A stretch of 64,000 bases of DNA, taken from Schaalia canis (GTDB lineage: Bacteria; Actinomycetota; Actinomycetes; Actinomycetales; Actinomycetaceae). The notes beneath the pieces were generated by a model. That model saw only the letters and a program-made list of their open reading frames with translations. It searched no databases and was not told the DNA's origin. The stretch is taken from positions 248,001 to 312,000 of the forward strand of contig NZ_RQZF01000003.1 of NCBI RefSeq assembly GCF_003858455.1, in the 5' to 3' direction. Positions 50,085 through 60,246 of the stretch are shown in pieces; position 1 is the stretch's first letter, and the number at the start of each line of letters is the position of its first letter. The position numbers and the translations under genes were made by a program.

Positions 50085-52423
50085 GCTAATTCCTGACGCA
50101 CAGCCTGAGCGGCACGCACCATATTCGTCAAGGACGCAACAGTCTCGTCGTAACCACGCGTCTTCAGACCACAGTCAGGGTTAACCCACAGTTGGTCGCC
50201 GGGAATATGCGCGCTGGCAATGCGAAGGAGTTCTTCTTGCTCTTCTTGCGAGGGAACACGCGGGGAGTGAATGTCATACACGCCCGGGCCGATCCCTCGG
50301 GAGTACTTGTGTGCGCCCAGGGGAACCACCACGTCCATACGCGAACGGGCTGCCTCAATGGAGGTGACATCAGCATCCAGCCCATCAACAGCGTGGATAA
50401 TCTCGCCAAACTCCGAGTAGCACAGGTGCGTGTGGATCTGCACCTCAGGAGCGGCCCCACCCGTCGCCAAACGGAAAGCACCCACCGACCACTCCAAGTA
50501 CGCCTGTTGACGGTCAGCATCCAAAGGTAAGAGTTCACGCAATGCAGGCTCATCCACCTGGATAATCTCGATCCCTGCAGACACCAGGTCATCAATCTCA
50601 TCACGCAGCGCCAAAGCAACCTGGGTGGCAGTGTCAGCCAAGGGCTGATCGTCACGAACGAAAGACCAGGCAAGAATCGTCACAGGGCCAGTCAGCATGC
50701 CTTTCACATGACGATCCGTGAGGGACTGAGCGTAGGCTGACCAGCGGACAGTCATCGGAGCCGGACGGCTGATATCACCCCACAGAATCGAGGGACGCGT
50801 CGCGCGAGTACCGTAAGACTGCACCCACCCGTTCGTTGTCACCGCACAGCCGTCAAGGAGTTCAGCGAAGTACTGAACCATGTCATTACGTTCGGCCTCA
50901 CCGTGGACGAGGATGTCTAGGCCGATTTCCTCCTGAAGACGAATGACCGACGCGATCTCCTCACGGAGGAACTGCTCGTAGGCGTCGACGTCGATCTCTC
51001 CGCGGCGGAAGGCAGCTCGCGCTCGACGAATTTCGGCTGTTTGCGGGAAAGACCCGATGGTGGTGGTCGCAAGCTCGGGGATATTCAACGCAAGCTGAGC
51101 AGCGCGCCTCTCAGTCTCTCCGGCTCGCGTGCGATCCTCCGCAGTGACAGCCGCTGCACGCTGGCGCACATGTTCAACACGGACACCCGGTGCATGCGCA
51201 CGATCAGCAAGGATCTCGGCGTTCTCTTCGAGTGCCGTCACAATAGTCTCCCTACCGTGAGCGAGCCCTTCGGCCAGCAGGGCAACATGCTCCACCTTCT
51301 GATCGGCAAAAGCCAGCCAACGGGCAAGACGAGCGTCAAGTGAGGGCTCATCAGCAACATCGTGTGGAACATGCTGAAGGTTATTCGCCGTAGCAACCGA
51401 CACTGTGACCCCTGCCTGGCGGATACGCTCAAGAGTGGCCAAAGCCTGGCTGAGGTTCGTTTGCCAGATATTGCGCCCATCAATGACGCCCGCAACAAAT
51501 GTTGTCCCCTCAAAAGCACGGGCGAAGGAGCCTTCTGCCAGCGCCTGCTCATCCAGACGCCCGCGAACCAAATCCGCCTGAATAGCCTCAACGGGAAGCG
51601 CCCCAAGACGAGTCTGAGCGTAGGAAGAATCCCCATAGGGGGCGGTCAGAAGAATAGCCGGACGATCGGCGCGAGCACCCAATTCCGTGTAGGCAGAGGT
51701 CACGAAGGCGAGGATTTCCTCTCGTGTATATCCCAAGGAATCCGAAACAAGGGCCGGCTCATCAAACTGCACCCAACGGGCTCCGGCCTCGTGAAGAGCG
51801 CGAAGGAGGGCCGCGTACCCTTCAACGACATCATCCAGACGTGAGATTGGTGCAAAGCCTTCTGGCGCCTCATCGGCTGCCTTTGCCAACAAAAGATAGG
51901 TGACGGGTCCAACGAGGACGGGACGCGAATCGATGCCCTGCGTGCGAGCCTCCTCAACATAGCCCACCAGGGTGCCAGCATGAGGTTCCACCGGAGTCTG
52001 CGGGGAAATCTCCGGCACCGAGTAGTGGTAGTTCGTGTCGAACCATTTGGTCATCTCAAGAGGCTGATGTGTCTCATCGCCTCGGGCGAGCACGAAGTAA
52101 CGGTCAATGTCACTCCCTTGCACATCTGCGAAGCGCAGCGGCGTCGCCCCCAAAGCCACGGTGGTGTCAAGAACCTGATCGTAGAGGCTGAAAGATTCGG
52201 GGATTGCACCATCCTGGCTGCTTAAACCCAGGTCCTTCAGACGTGAACGCACGTCGGCTCGCAGAGCAGCGGCAGTGACAGCGAGTTCAGCCTCGGTAAT
52301 GGTGCCCTTCCAGTAGGCTTCAACGGCTTTCTTCAACTCTCGGCGTCGACCAATACGCGGATAGCCCAGGATCGTGGCGGGAGCAAGACCCGCAGTGCGA
52401 TGTTCGGTGTTCGGTGCGCTCAT
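50081..52423 (-). CDS. metE: cobalamin-independent methionine synthase
   Basis: 780-residue enzyme that methylates homocysteine with methyl-THF-polyglutamate. Full length with both barrels: N-terminal half starting ILGYPRIGRRRELKKAVE, C-terminal half with TTIGSFPQTAEIRRAR, VHGEAERNDMV, zinc site IHTHLCYSEF and VNPDCGLKTRGYDET. ATG start. First gene of a three-gene operon. I looked for a SAM or cobalamin riboswitch in the 389-bp upstream gap and saw none. Confidence 0.97.
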   Translation of the reverse strand: MSAPNTEHRTAGLAPATILGYPRIGRRRELKKAVEAYWKGTITEAELAVTAAALRADVRSRLKDLGLSSQDGAIPESFSLYDQVLDTTVALGATPLRFADVQGSDIDRYFVLARGDETHQPLEMTKWFDTNYHYSVPEISPQTPVEPHAGTLVGYVEEARTQGIDSRPVLVGPVTYLLLAKAADEAPEGFAPISRLDDVVEGYAALLRALHEAGARWVQFDEPALVSDSLGYTREEILAFVTSAYTELGARADRPAILLTAPYGDSSYAQTRLGALPVEAIQADLVRGRLDEQALAEGSFARAFEGTTFVAGVIDGRNIWQTNLSQALATLERIRQAGVTVSVATANNLQHVPHDVADEPSLDARLARWLAFADQKVEHVALLAEGLAHGRETIVTALEENAEILADRAHAPGVRVEHVRQRAAAVTAEDRTRAGETERRAAQLALNIPELATTTIGSFPQTAEIRRARAAFRRGEIDVDAYEQFLREEIASVIRLQEEIGLDILVHGEAERNDMVQYFAELLDGCAVTTNGWVQSYGTRATRPSILWGDISRPAPMTVRWSAYAQSLTDRHVKGMLTGPVTILAWSFVRDDQPLADTATQVALALRDEIDDLVSAGIEIIQVDEPALRELLPLDADRQQAYLEWSVGAFRLATGGAAPEVQIHTHLCYSEFGEIIHAVDGLDADVTSIEAARSRMDVVVPLGAHKYSRGIGPGVYDIHSPRVPSQEEQEELLRIASAHIPGDQLWVNPDCGLKTRGYDETVASLTNMVRAAQAVRQELA

Positions 52424-52605
52424 GATGCTCTTTCATTGTGCGGAGTATGGGAGGAGGGCCTCTGTGAGGGCAACACCTCTATGCCTGTTGACAGTTCCGA
52501 ACGGTAGCAAGGGGGTAAAAGGCCTCTCCCAGGGGCACAACATTTTGGACTTTTGTAACGGGAGGCGTCAGCCCTCTCAAGGCTGCTGCCCGCCCACTAG
52601 CAATC

Positions 52606-52666
52606 TGTACACCTTGGCGCATGATGTACATGGTGCACCACGTACATCATGCATTAACCCGTACAT
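52606..52666. repeat. family-2 palindromic repeat, copy C (solitary)
   Basis: 61 bp aligning without gaps to copy B (about 44/61). It has a perfect 11-bp inner inverted repeat GCATGATGTAC/GTACATCATGC whose bases differ from those in A and B, suggesting that pairing is conserved rather than sequence. No DUF559-like gene is near. It lies 62 bp beyond the terminator at 52729-52760. Confidence 0.78.
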
Positions 52667-52728
52667 TTCTCTGCTTGGGCACAGATGCTGCACAATGTGG
52701 CTGCAGAATGTGGCTGCGCAAAGCAAAA

Positions 52729-52760
52729 GTCCGCGTGGCAGGAAAACCTGCCACGCGGAC
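52729..52760 (-). terminator. terminator of the nuo / polyprenyl synthase operon
   Basis: 14-bp perfect stem (52729-52742 with 52747-52760, loop AAAA on the plus strand), followed on the minus strand by TTTTGCTTTG. It lies 52 bp after the polyprenyl synthase stop. Confidence 0.88.
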
Positions 52761-52812
52761 CTTGAAAAGCCTCAACGGCTGCACCGTCAACCGGTGCCGG
52801 ACTCATAATGGC

Positions 52813-53826
52813 CTACACCATCCGGTCCACCATCAAATGAGCAAAAGACACCAGCGCCGTCTTTGCCTCGCCCTCAGGCAAAGCATCACACTCAGCAATG
52901 GCATCAGCGGCCCATTCACGAGCCATCTGACGGGTTTCCTCCACCACATCATGCTCGCGTAAAGCAGCCACAACCTCAGCCAGGGCTTCATCGGACGACA
53001 GATCCCCCGCCAGCATCGACAAAATACGAGCACCAGCCGGGTCAATGGTGCCCTCTGCCTGACGGCGGCGCAGCAACAAGACAGGCAGGGTGTCAACGCC
53101 CTCACGCAGATCCGTGCCCGGCGTCTTCCCAGAGGTCACTACCTCGGAGGCAAAATCGAGTACGTCGTCAGCGATCTGGAAGGCCACGCCAATCTTTTCA
53201 CCAAAGCGGGCCACGGTTGCAGCAATCTCCTCACCCGCACCACCGTGGAAAGCCCCAAAGTGGGCGGCCGAGGACAGCAGCGACCCGGTCTTATCAGCGA
53301 GAACCTGAATGTAGAACTCCACCGGATCCGCGCCTTCAGTCACGCCGAAGGTCTCATTGAGCTGGCCGATGCACAAGCGCTCAAAGGTATGCGCGTGATA
53401 GGCCACAGACTCCGGTCCCAAAGAAGCAACCAGCACTGAAGCGCGGGCGAAGAGGACATCTCCAGCGAGAATCGCCCGATTATTGCCCCACTGATGCTGA
53501 GCTGAAGGCACACCACGACGAGTGGGAGCCGAATCCATCACATCATCGTGGTAGAGCGAGGCCAAGTGCGTCAGCTCAATCGCTGTTGCAGCATTTAAGA
53601 CCTTCTCGCCAAGGGCAAGCTGCGGGGTGCCGAACTGTGCGCACGTCAAGGTCAGCAGAGGGCGAATACGCTTACCCCCCGCGACAGCAAGATGCGAGGT
53701 CAGTTCGTCAATGAGATCCCGCGAACCAGAAACAGCCTGGTGAAGGGATTCTTCGACGGCCTCGAGGCCCGGCAGAATGCGGGCCTCGAGGTCAGGAACG
53801 TGAAGATCGGGTGTGGAGACGTTCAC
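52813..53826 (-). CDS. polyprenyl diphosphate synthase (menaquinone side chain)
   Basis: 337-residue trans-prenyl transferase. Both aspartate-rich motifs are present: HDDVMDSAPTRRG (first DDxxD, about 94-98) and ADDVLDFASE (second), plus GGKRIRPLL. The GTG start overlaps the nuoN stop (GTGA). A long-chain synthase next to nuoN is common in actinobacteria and suggests it makes the menaquinone tail. Chain length is not readable by eye. Confidence 0.9.
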   Translation of the reverse strand: MNVSTPDLHVPDLEARILPGLEAVEESLHQAVSGSRDLIDELTSHLAVAGGKRIRPLLTLTCAQFGTPQLALGEKVLNAATAIELTHLASLYHDDVMDSAPTRRGVPSAQHQWGNNRAILAGDVLFARASVLVASLGPESVAYHAHTFERLCIGQLNETFGVTEGADPVEFYIQVLADKTGSLLSSAAHFGAFHGGAGEEIAATVARFGEKIGVAFQIADDVLDFASEVVTSGKTPGTDLREGVDTLPVLLLRRRQAEGTIDPAGARILSMLAGDLSSDEALAEVVAALREHDVVEETRQMAREWAADAIAECDALPEGEAKTALVSFAHLMVDRMV

Positions 53827-55391
53827 GGGAGAAGCACGACCACCTGATTGAGTAGGGACAGGACTGGAGCCGGGAAGAGGCCCAGAACGATCGTACCCAA
53901 TGCGGCGACAATAATCGCAACGGTGCTCAAACCTTCAGAACGAACAATGACTACCTCACCCGTGGGTTCCTCGAAGAAGAGCACCCGTACAACACGGAAG
54001 TAGAAGAAGGCCGTCACAGCCGAGCATGCCAGTGCCAGGCCGACAAGGTAGCCCCATCCACCGGCGAAAGCATCGGCAAAAACAACGAACTTTCCAATGA
54101 AACCAGCGGTCAGCGGGATGCCTGCGAAGGACAAAAGGAACACGAGGAATGCTCCTGCCACCACCGGATTGGTGCGGCCAAGGCCCGACCAGCGTGTGAA
54201 ATCTGTGACCTCAGCACCAATAGCACCCTCACTGTCCTGGCGGCGCACAAGCGACACCACACCAAAGGCGCCAACGGTAGCCAAACCGTAGGTCAACAGG
54301 TAGAACAGCACGTTGCCCGACGAACCCTGCACCAGCGAGAACACACCCAGCAGGATGAAACCCGCGTGTGCAATCGACGAGTAGGCGAGCATGCGCTTAA
54401 TGTCGGTCTGCACAAGGCCAGCGAAGGTGCCGACGAGCATCGTCAGAGCGGCAATACCCACCAGGACCCACGACAGTTCCCACTGTAGGGCGCCAGCAAC
54501 CACCTGGTAGAAGCGCAGCATTGCGGCAAATGCCGCAACCTTCACAGCGGCAGCCATGAAGCCAGTAACAGGGGTTGGAGCGCCGGTGTATACATCAGGT
54601 GTCCAGGCGTGGAAGGGGGCTGCACCCACCTTGAACAGCAGGCCGACCATGACCATGAACACGCCGATGAACAGCAGCCAGTCCATATTCACCATGCTCG
54701 GAATTGCGGTGGCCACCTGAGTGATGGTGAGTGAACCGGAGAAGCCGTACAGCAGGGCCGAACCCATGAGCATGAAGCCCGAGGCGAAGGCACCCAGCAG
54801 GAAGTACTTCAGAGCGGCTTCCTGCGAGAGCTGGCGGCGGCGGCGAGCCGTCGCAGCGAGGATGTATAGCGGCAGGGACATCACTTCAAGCGCCACGAAC
54901 AGAGCGATGAAGGAGTTCGCTGCGGGGAAGACCATCATGCCGCCCAGGGAGAACAGCACGAGGGAGAAAATCTCGGTCCGCTGGTAGTTCTTCGCGTCAG
55001 TAAGTTCTTCTTCGTGTGAGCCTGGACGATCCGAAGGCTGGCCTGCGAAAGCGCCATCCCCGATCTCCGAGCGATCAGCGATCACGAGGACCGCAAAGAA
55101 GCCCAGGACGGCAAGAATGAACTGTGCTGCGAGGGTCAGCGGATCTTCGATGTATTCCCCCAGAGACTGCGGTGCTGCAGCCACGGGGATCCACCGCAGG
55201 GCGAGGACGCTAGCCGCACCCATAGTGGAGACCAATGCGATGCCGATACCCATGGCGCGACGCAGGCGCACGGGCGCGAGAGCTTCAGCCAAGACAGCGA
55301 CAACGGCGCCACCCAGGACGATGATGATGGGTAGCAGCGACACCCACGCGATGGTGGGGGCGACAAATTCGTCGACGGGAAGGTTATTCAC
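53823..55391 (-). CDS. nuoN: NADH-quinone oxidoreductase subunit N
   Basis: 522-residue antiporter-like membrane subunit of complex I. Many hydrophobic helices. Key stretches: FPAANSFIALFVALEVMSLPLY, KVGAAPFHAWTPDVYTGAPTPVTGF and DIKRMLAYSSIAHAGF, carrying the conserved proton-channel lysines and glutamate. GTG start at 55391 overlapping the nuoM stop by 4 nt. Confidence 0.96.
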   Translation of the reverse strand: MNNLPVDEFVAPTIAWVSLLPIIIVLGGAVVAVLAEALAPVRLRRAMGIGIALVSTMGAASVLALRWIPVAAAPQSLGEYIEDPLTLAAQFILAVLGFFAVLVIADRSEIGDGAFAGQPSDRPGSHEEELTDAKNYQRTEIFSLVLFSLGGMMVFPAANSFIALFVALEVMSLPLYILAATARRRRQLSQEAALKYFLLGAFASGFMLMGSALLYGFSGSLTITQVATAIPSMVNMDWLLFIGVFMVMVGLLFKVGAAPFHAWTPDVYTGAPTPVTGFMAAAVKVAAFAAMLRFYQVVAGALQWELSWVLVGIAALTMLVGTFAGLVQTDIKRMLAYSSIAHAGFILLGVFSLVQGSSGNVLFYLLTYGLATVGAFGVVSLVRRQDSEGAIGAEVTDFTRWSGLGRTNPVVAGAFLVFLLSFAGIPLTAGFIGKFVVFADAFAGGWGYLVGLALACSAVTAFFYFRVVRVLFFEEPTGEVVIVRSEGLSTVAIIVAALGTIVLGLFPAPVLSLLNQVVVLLP

Positions 55392-56935
55392 TTCGCGCTC
55401 CCTTCGGTGGCGACGTGGGAGGCAGCCACCAGAGTGGTAGCAGCCTCATCAGCGATAGGGGTCAGCGAGGAAACAAGCGGTGCTGCCCACACGCCCAGGA
55501 TGACCATTGCGGCAATCAAGGGAGCAACGACAACCTTCTCACGACCGTTGAGGTCTTCAAGTGAAGCGTTCTTCCCTGCCGGGCGACCGGTAAAGACGCG
55601 CTGGTAGGGCAGCAGAACGTAGACGGCAGCCACAACGACGCCCAGAACAGCGAACACAGCCAAGCCCGCTGAGGCTGACCATGTGCCCATGAGGACCAGG
55701 TATTCGGGGACGAAGCCGGACAGGCCGGGCAGGGCGATTGAGGCCATAGCGGACACGAGCCACAGGCCGGCCAGGATTGGGGTGACGCGCTGCATACCGA
55801 CGTAGTCGCGCATGTCACGACTGCCACCGCGTTCTGCGAGGAAGCCCGAGATGAGGAACATTGCTGCGATTGAAACGCCGTGAGCGACCATGTACACCAT
55901 GGCACCGGTCATGGCGATGGACGAGCCGACAAAGATGCCCAAAACCATGAAACCGAAGTGGGATACGGAGGTGTAGGACACCAAGCGCATGATGTCGTTC
56001 TGGCCGATAGCAGCGAAGCCGCCCCACAGGATCGACACAACAGCGAGGATGCACAACACCAGGGCTGCTTGAGCCGACGCGACGGGGAAGAGCCGCAGGA
56101 CCAGGGCGATCATCCCGAAAGTACCGATCTTGTCGAGCACGCCGACAAGCAGTACCGAGGTACCGGGGCGGGCCACGGCGGCAGTGTCAGGCAGCCAGGT
56201 GTGGACGGGCACCATCGGGGCTTTGATAGCAAAAGCAATCATGAAGCTGACGAACACACCCATCTGCAGGCCTGCAGGCAGGTTGCCTGAGAGGCTGGAA
56301 AGGGTGTCCAAGCGGAAGAAGGTGGCGGAGTGCTCCGGGATTGCTGCCCAGAGAGCAACCATGCCACCGAGCATTGCCAGACCGCCAGCCAACGAGAAGA
56401 GCAGGAACTTCATCGCGGCACGACGACGCGCCTCAATATCACCCACACCGTAGCGACCAATCATCAGGTACAGCGGGATGAGCATTGCTTCAAAGGCGAA
56501 GTAGAACAGGACAACGTCGAAAGCAGCGAAGATCAGGACCATGAAGGTTTCCAGGAGCAGAATCAACGCCAGGTAGCCGCGAGGGTCCTCATCCGAGTCT
56601 GCCCATGCGGCGCCAATGACGATCGGTACCAGGGCCACGGCCAAGAGGACCATCACCAGGCCAAGGGCATTAACGCCCAGCGCCCAGGAGACACCCATTG
56701 GAGGAATCCAGGAGTAGGACTCGACCATCTGATAGGTGCCCGACTCTGACCAGTCAAAGGCTGTGGCGGCTGCGAATACAGCCAGGATCAATTCGATGAT
56801 CGACACACCCAGAGCGATCGGGCGTGCCTGGGGTCGAAGCCCCGGAATAGCCACAACCAGCGCACCCAGCAGTGGCAGCACCACGAGGATGCTCAACCAC
56901 GGGGTGGTGGCGGGGATGAGAGTGCTGATTTCCAT
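55388..56935 (-). CDS. nuoM: NADH-quinone oxidoreductase subunit M
   Basis: 515-residue antiporter-like subunit. I chose the ATG at 56935 (MEISTLIPATTPWL, AGGAG just upstream); the GTG at 56956 contributes the ribosome site instead. Contains FAFEAMLIPLYLMIGRYG, KAPMVPVHTWLPDTAAVARPGTSVLL and DIMRLVSYTSVSHFGF. Typical length. Confidence 0.95.
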   Translation of the reverse strand: MEISTLIPATTPWLSILVVLPLLGALVVAIPGLRPQARPIALGVSIIELILAVFAAATAFDWSESGTYQMVESYSWIPPMGVSWALGVNALGLVMVLLAVALVPIVIGAAWADSDEDPRGYLALILLLETFMVLIFAAFDVVLFYFAFEAMLIPLYLMIGRYGVGDIEARRRAAMKFLLFSLAGGLAMLGGMVALWAAIPEHSATFFRLDTLSSLSGNLPAGLQMGVFVSFMIAFAIKAPMVPVHTWLPDTAAVARPGTSVLLVGVLDKIGTFGMIALVLRLFPVASAQAALVLCILAVVSILWGGFAAIGQNDIMRLVSYTSVSHFGFMVLGIFVGSSIAMTGAMVYMVAHGVSIAAMFLISGFLAERGGSRDMRDYVGMQRVTPILAGLWLVSAMASIALPGLSGFVPEYLVLMGTWSASAGLAVFAVLGVVVAAVYVLLPYQRVFTGRPAGKNASLEDLNGREKVVVAPLIAAMVILGVWAAPLVSSLTPIADEAATTLVAASHVATEGSAK

Positions 56936-56952
56936 GAGTTCTCCTCCCACGC

Positions 56953-58947
56953 TCACAGCTGGAAACCGATAATGACGACCAGGGACAGCAGGACGCCGCC
57001 CAGGATGTAGGACGCGTAGGTGCGGGCGTTACCGGTTTGCGTGATGCTCACCAGGCGACCCAATCCCTTTGCGGATGCGGCCACTCCATTGACTATGCCG
57101 TCCACTGCACGCTTGTCGCCACCGGCGGCCACGGCCACAAGAGCGGTACCGGGGGTGACAACGAGGGTGTCGTTAATGGCGTCTTGGAAGAGGTCGTTGC
57201 GGGCGGCGTGCACGAGGGCGTTAGCCGCAGGAACGGAGGTGGGAACCTCGCCCTTGCCGTACTTGGCCCACGCCAGTGCCGCACCGAGAGCCACAAGGAT
57301 CAGGGAGGCGGCCATAATGACGGGGATCGGCAACACGGGGTGCCCGTGCTCGGTAGCACCGATAGCGGGGGTCAGCCATACGGAGAAGAAGTCTCCGATG
57401 GAGAGCAGCCCACCAATGGCAACCGCTCCCACAGCCAGGATGATCATTGGAATGGTCATCAAAGGTCCCGACTCGTGGGGGTGCACGGGCGCGCCTTCAG
57501 CTTCAGTGGTCCAGCGGGCGGTGCCGTGGAAGGTCATGAAGAACAGACGCGACATGTAGAAGGCTGTCAGCCCTGCACCAAAGAGTGCGATACCGCCAAA
57601 GACCCATCCGGCCCAGGGGGCGGGGTTACCGGCAAAGGTATCCATTGAGAACGCGGCCTCAATGATCTTGTCCTTGGACCAGAAGCCCGAGAACGGGGGC
57701 ACGCCCAGGATGGCCAGCCAGCCCATCATGAAGGTCAGCCAGGTGACTGTCATGGCGGTGCGTAGAGCGCCGAAGCGTCGCATATTGACCTGATCGCCCA
57801 TGCCGTGCATGACCGAGCCCGCACCAAGGAACATAAGCGCCTTGAAGAAGCCGTGGGTGAAAAGGTGGAAGATGGCGAACGCCCAGCCGATGGGGCCAAG
57901 GCCAGCGCCGAGCATCATGTAGCCGATCTGGCTCATGGTGGAGGCTGCCAGCACCTTCTTCATGTCGTCCTTGGCGGCACCAACGATGGCACCAAAGAGC
58001 AGGGTGATAGCACCAATGATGGTAACAACGGTGGCGGCAACGGGGGCAGCCTGGTAGACAGCACCGGAGCGAACCACGAGGTACACGCCAGCGGTCACCA
58101 TGGTGGCTGCGTGAATGAGGGCTGACACGGGGGTCGGGCCTGCCATTGCGTCGCCCAGCCATGCCTGGAGGGGGAATTGCGCGGACTTACCGCAGGCACC
58201 CACCAGCAGGAAGATACCGATCATGGTGGCCTGCGCGACAGGAATCTCAGAGACTCCGTGGGCAACGGCTTCCATATTGACGGTGCCGAAGTTAGCGACC
58301 ATGGCCATCATGGCCAGGAGCAATCCCATGTCACCAACACGGTTCATAACAAAGGCCTTCTTTGCAGCCTTGGCGTAGTCGGGAACGTCATTCCAGAAGC
58401 CAATGAGCAGGTAGGAGGCCAAGCCCACGCCTTCCCAACCGATGAAGAGCACCGCGTAGGAGTCACCCAGAACCAGGGTGAGCATGGCGGCGATGAAGAG
58501 GTTGAGATAGGCGAAGAAGCGGCGGCGATCCTTGTCGTGCTCCATGTAGGCCACGGCGTACACGTGGATAAGGGAGCCGACGAGGGTGACCAGCATGACG
58601 AAGGTCATCGACAGCGGGTCCACCATAAGGCCAAAGTCCACGGAGAACTCTCCGGCGGGAATCCAGCTAAACAGGGTGGACGCATAGCGGCGGCCTTCAG
58701 GCGCAGTGCCCAGCATCTGAATAAGGATGGCAACGCCGACGGCGAAGGAGGACCAGGAGGCGAGGACGCCCATCCAGTGGCCCCACTTATCCGTGTGGCG
58801 TCCAGCCAGCAGCAAGAATGCGGCGCTGGCCAGGGGAATTGCGATCATCAGCCACGCAAAGGAGGCTGCGCCGGTGGCAGCTACGGGCTCAGCGATCGTG
58901 CCATGCCCATCCATACCCACCAGGGCGGGGAGGAATCCGATGTTCAT
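56953..58947 (-). CDS. nuoL: NADH-quinone oxidoreductase subunit L
   Basis: 664-residue antiporter-like subunit with the long C-terminal lateral helix expected of NuoL. Contains GWEGVGLASYLLIGFW, SAQFPLQAWLGDAMAGPTPVSALIH and DDMKKVLAASTMSQIGYM. ATG start with GGAGG upstream, 13 bp after nuoK. Confidence 0.97.
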   Translation of the reverse strand: MNIGFLPALVGMDGHGTIAEPVAATGAASFAWLMIAIPLASAAFLLLAGRHTDKWGHWMGVLASWSSFAVGVAILIQMLGTAPEGRRYASTLFSWIPAGEFSVDFGLMVDPLSMTFVMLVTLVGSLIHVYAVAYMEHDKDRRRFFAYLNLFIAAMLTLVLGDSYAVLFIGWEGVGLASYLLIGFWNDVPDYAKAAKKAFVMNRVGDMGLLLAMMAMVANFGTVNMEAVAHGVSEIPVAQATMIGIFLLVGACGKSAQFPLQAWLGDAMAGPTPVSALIHAATMVTAGVYLVVRSGAVYQAAPVAATVVTIIGAITLLFGAIVGAAKDDMKKVLAASTMSQIGYMMLGAGLGPIGWAFAIFHLFTHGFFKALMFLGAGSVMHGMGDQVNMRRFGALRTAMTVTWLTFMMGWLAILGVPPFSGFWSKDKIIEAAFSMDTFAGNPAPWAGWVFGGIALFGAGLTAFYMSRLFFMTFHGTARWTTEAEGAPVHPHESGPLMTIPMIILAVGAVAIGGLLSIGDFFSVWLTPAIGATEHGHPVLPIPVIMAASLILVALGAALAWAKYGKGEVPTSVPAANALVHAARNDLFQDAINDTLVVTPGTALVAVAAGGDKRAVDGIVNGVAASAKGLGRLVSITQTGNARTYASYILGGVLLSLVVIIGFQL

Positions 58948-58960
58948 TGAGTGACCTCCC

Positions 58961-59260
58961 TCAGTTCTTCAGCAGGTTGACGTCGTCAACGCTCGTGGTG
59001 GCGCGCGACTTGAAGATGGACACGATGATGGCCAGACCCACCACAACTTCTGCGGCGGCGACGATCATGACGAAGAAAGCCATGATTTCGCCGGCAACCT
59101 CGCCGTGAATACGTGAGAATGTCACGAGGGTGAGGTTGGCCGAGTTGAGCATGAGTTCAACACCCATGAGGGAGATGACCGCCGAGCGGCGCACCATCAC
59201 AATGACGGCTCCCAGGGTGAAGAGGATGGCGGCAAGCAGCAGGTAGTATGCGAGGCTCAC
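58961..59260 (-). CDS. nuoK: NADH-quinone oxidoreductase subunit K
   Basis: 99-residue three-helix membrane subunit. It contains the conserved glutamates in [14 protein letters not shown] and [14 protein letters not shown]. The GTG start overlaps the nuoJ stop by 4 nt. Confidence 0.96.
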   Translation of the reverse strand: MSLAYYLLLAAILFTLGAVIVMVRRSAVISLMGVELMLNSANLTLVTFSRIHGEVAGEIMAFFVMIVAAAEVVVGLAIIVSIFKSRATTSVDDVNLLKN

Positions 59261-60246
59261 TTCTCTGCCTCCTCGGTAGTGGTGGTGGGCTCTGCAGTCT
59301 CATCGGACGAGGCCACCGCTGCGGGTACCTCGGGCGAATGAGGCTGGTTGAGTCCGGTGGGAGCTTCGGGGCCAGGCATGCCCCATGCGCCGGAACGCTC
59401 AGCGGTACCGGCGGCACCGGGGCCGAAGGGAGACTGCGAAGCATCCCCCATGCGGGCGAGCAGCAAGGACTGGGCGACCTCGGGTTCAATCATGCCGACG
59501 CTGCGCTCAAGGCCACGCACACGCAGCACGCGGGGCACGGACTCTTCAACGGGACCAAGAGTTTCACCCGAAAGAGCCGGGACGTCAACAGCAGTGCTGG
59601 TGGCGTACACGCCGGGCGACGGAAGCTGGCCGATGTGACGGCCCGTGGCCTTGTAGGCGCGCATCTTCGCTTCAGCGGTGGAGCGCTGGTCAACCTTGGG
59701 GCCAAGCTCATCGGTGTGGGTCAGCAGCATGGCGCCAATCGCAGCGGTGATCAGCAGCGCGGCTGCCAGTTGCATGGAGAACCAGTGCTGGGAGAAGAGC
59801 TCCACAGCCAAGGAGGTAATCGGCGCATCCGTGAAGGGATCAACCTCGGGTGCGGGCGTGGCAACCACGGTGGCTTGGGCGATTGCGCTGGCCAGAATGA
59901 TGACCACGCCGAGGCCAGCCAGGATTGACGAGATCACGCGGGCACGGCCCTGACGGGTGTATTCATCGGAGGCGCCCAGGCCGATCATCATGATGACGAA
60001 GAGGAAGAGCATCATGATGGCGCCGGTGTAGACGATCACCTGCACGGTCCCCAGGAAGGGTGCGCCCATGGTGACGTAGAGGACGGCCAGGCCCAGCATG
60101 ACGCCCACCATGCTGATCGCTGCGTAGGCGGCCTTCTTGAACAGGAGGATGCCGAAGGCGCAGGCGATCATGAACACGGCGACGCAGGCAAAGAGCACTG
60201 CCTCTCCTGTGGAGGCCATCGCAGGCCAGTTTCCAAAGAGGTTCAC
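59257..60246 (-). CDS. nuoJ: NADH-quinone oxidoreductase subunit J with extended C-terminus
   Basis: 329-residue membrane subunit. Five transmembrane helices in the first 190 residues, including [22 protein letters not shown]. The remaining 140 or so residues are hydrophilic, Pro/Ala/Glu-rich and probably disordered. NuoJ in E. coli is 184 aa; actinobacterial forms are longer. GTG start overlapping the nuoI stop. Confidence 0.94.
   Translation of the reverse strand: MNLFGNWPAMASTGEAVLFACVAVFMIACAFGILLFKKAAYAAISMVGVMLGLAVLYVTMGAPFLGTVQVIVYTGAIMMLFLFVIMMIGLGASDEYTRQGRARVISSILAGLGVVIILASAIAQATVVATPAPEVDPFTDAPITSLAVELFSQHWFSMQLAAALLITAAIGAMLLTHTDELGPKVDQRSTAEAKMRAYKATGRHIGQLPSPGVYATSTAVDVPALSGETLGPVEESVPRVLRVRGLERSVGMIEPEVAQSLLLARMGDASQSPFGPGAAGTAERSGAWGMPGPEAPTGLNQPHSPEVPAAVASSDETAEPTTTTEEAEK

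Noticed and set aside
52424-52812. SAM or cobalamin riboswitch upstream of metE
   Set aside because: No conserved core elements of these riboswitches found by eye. The hairpins present are the operon terminator and the family-2 repeat.
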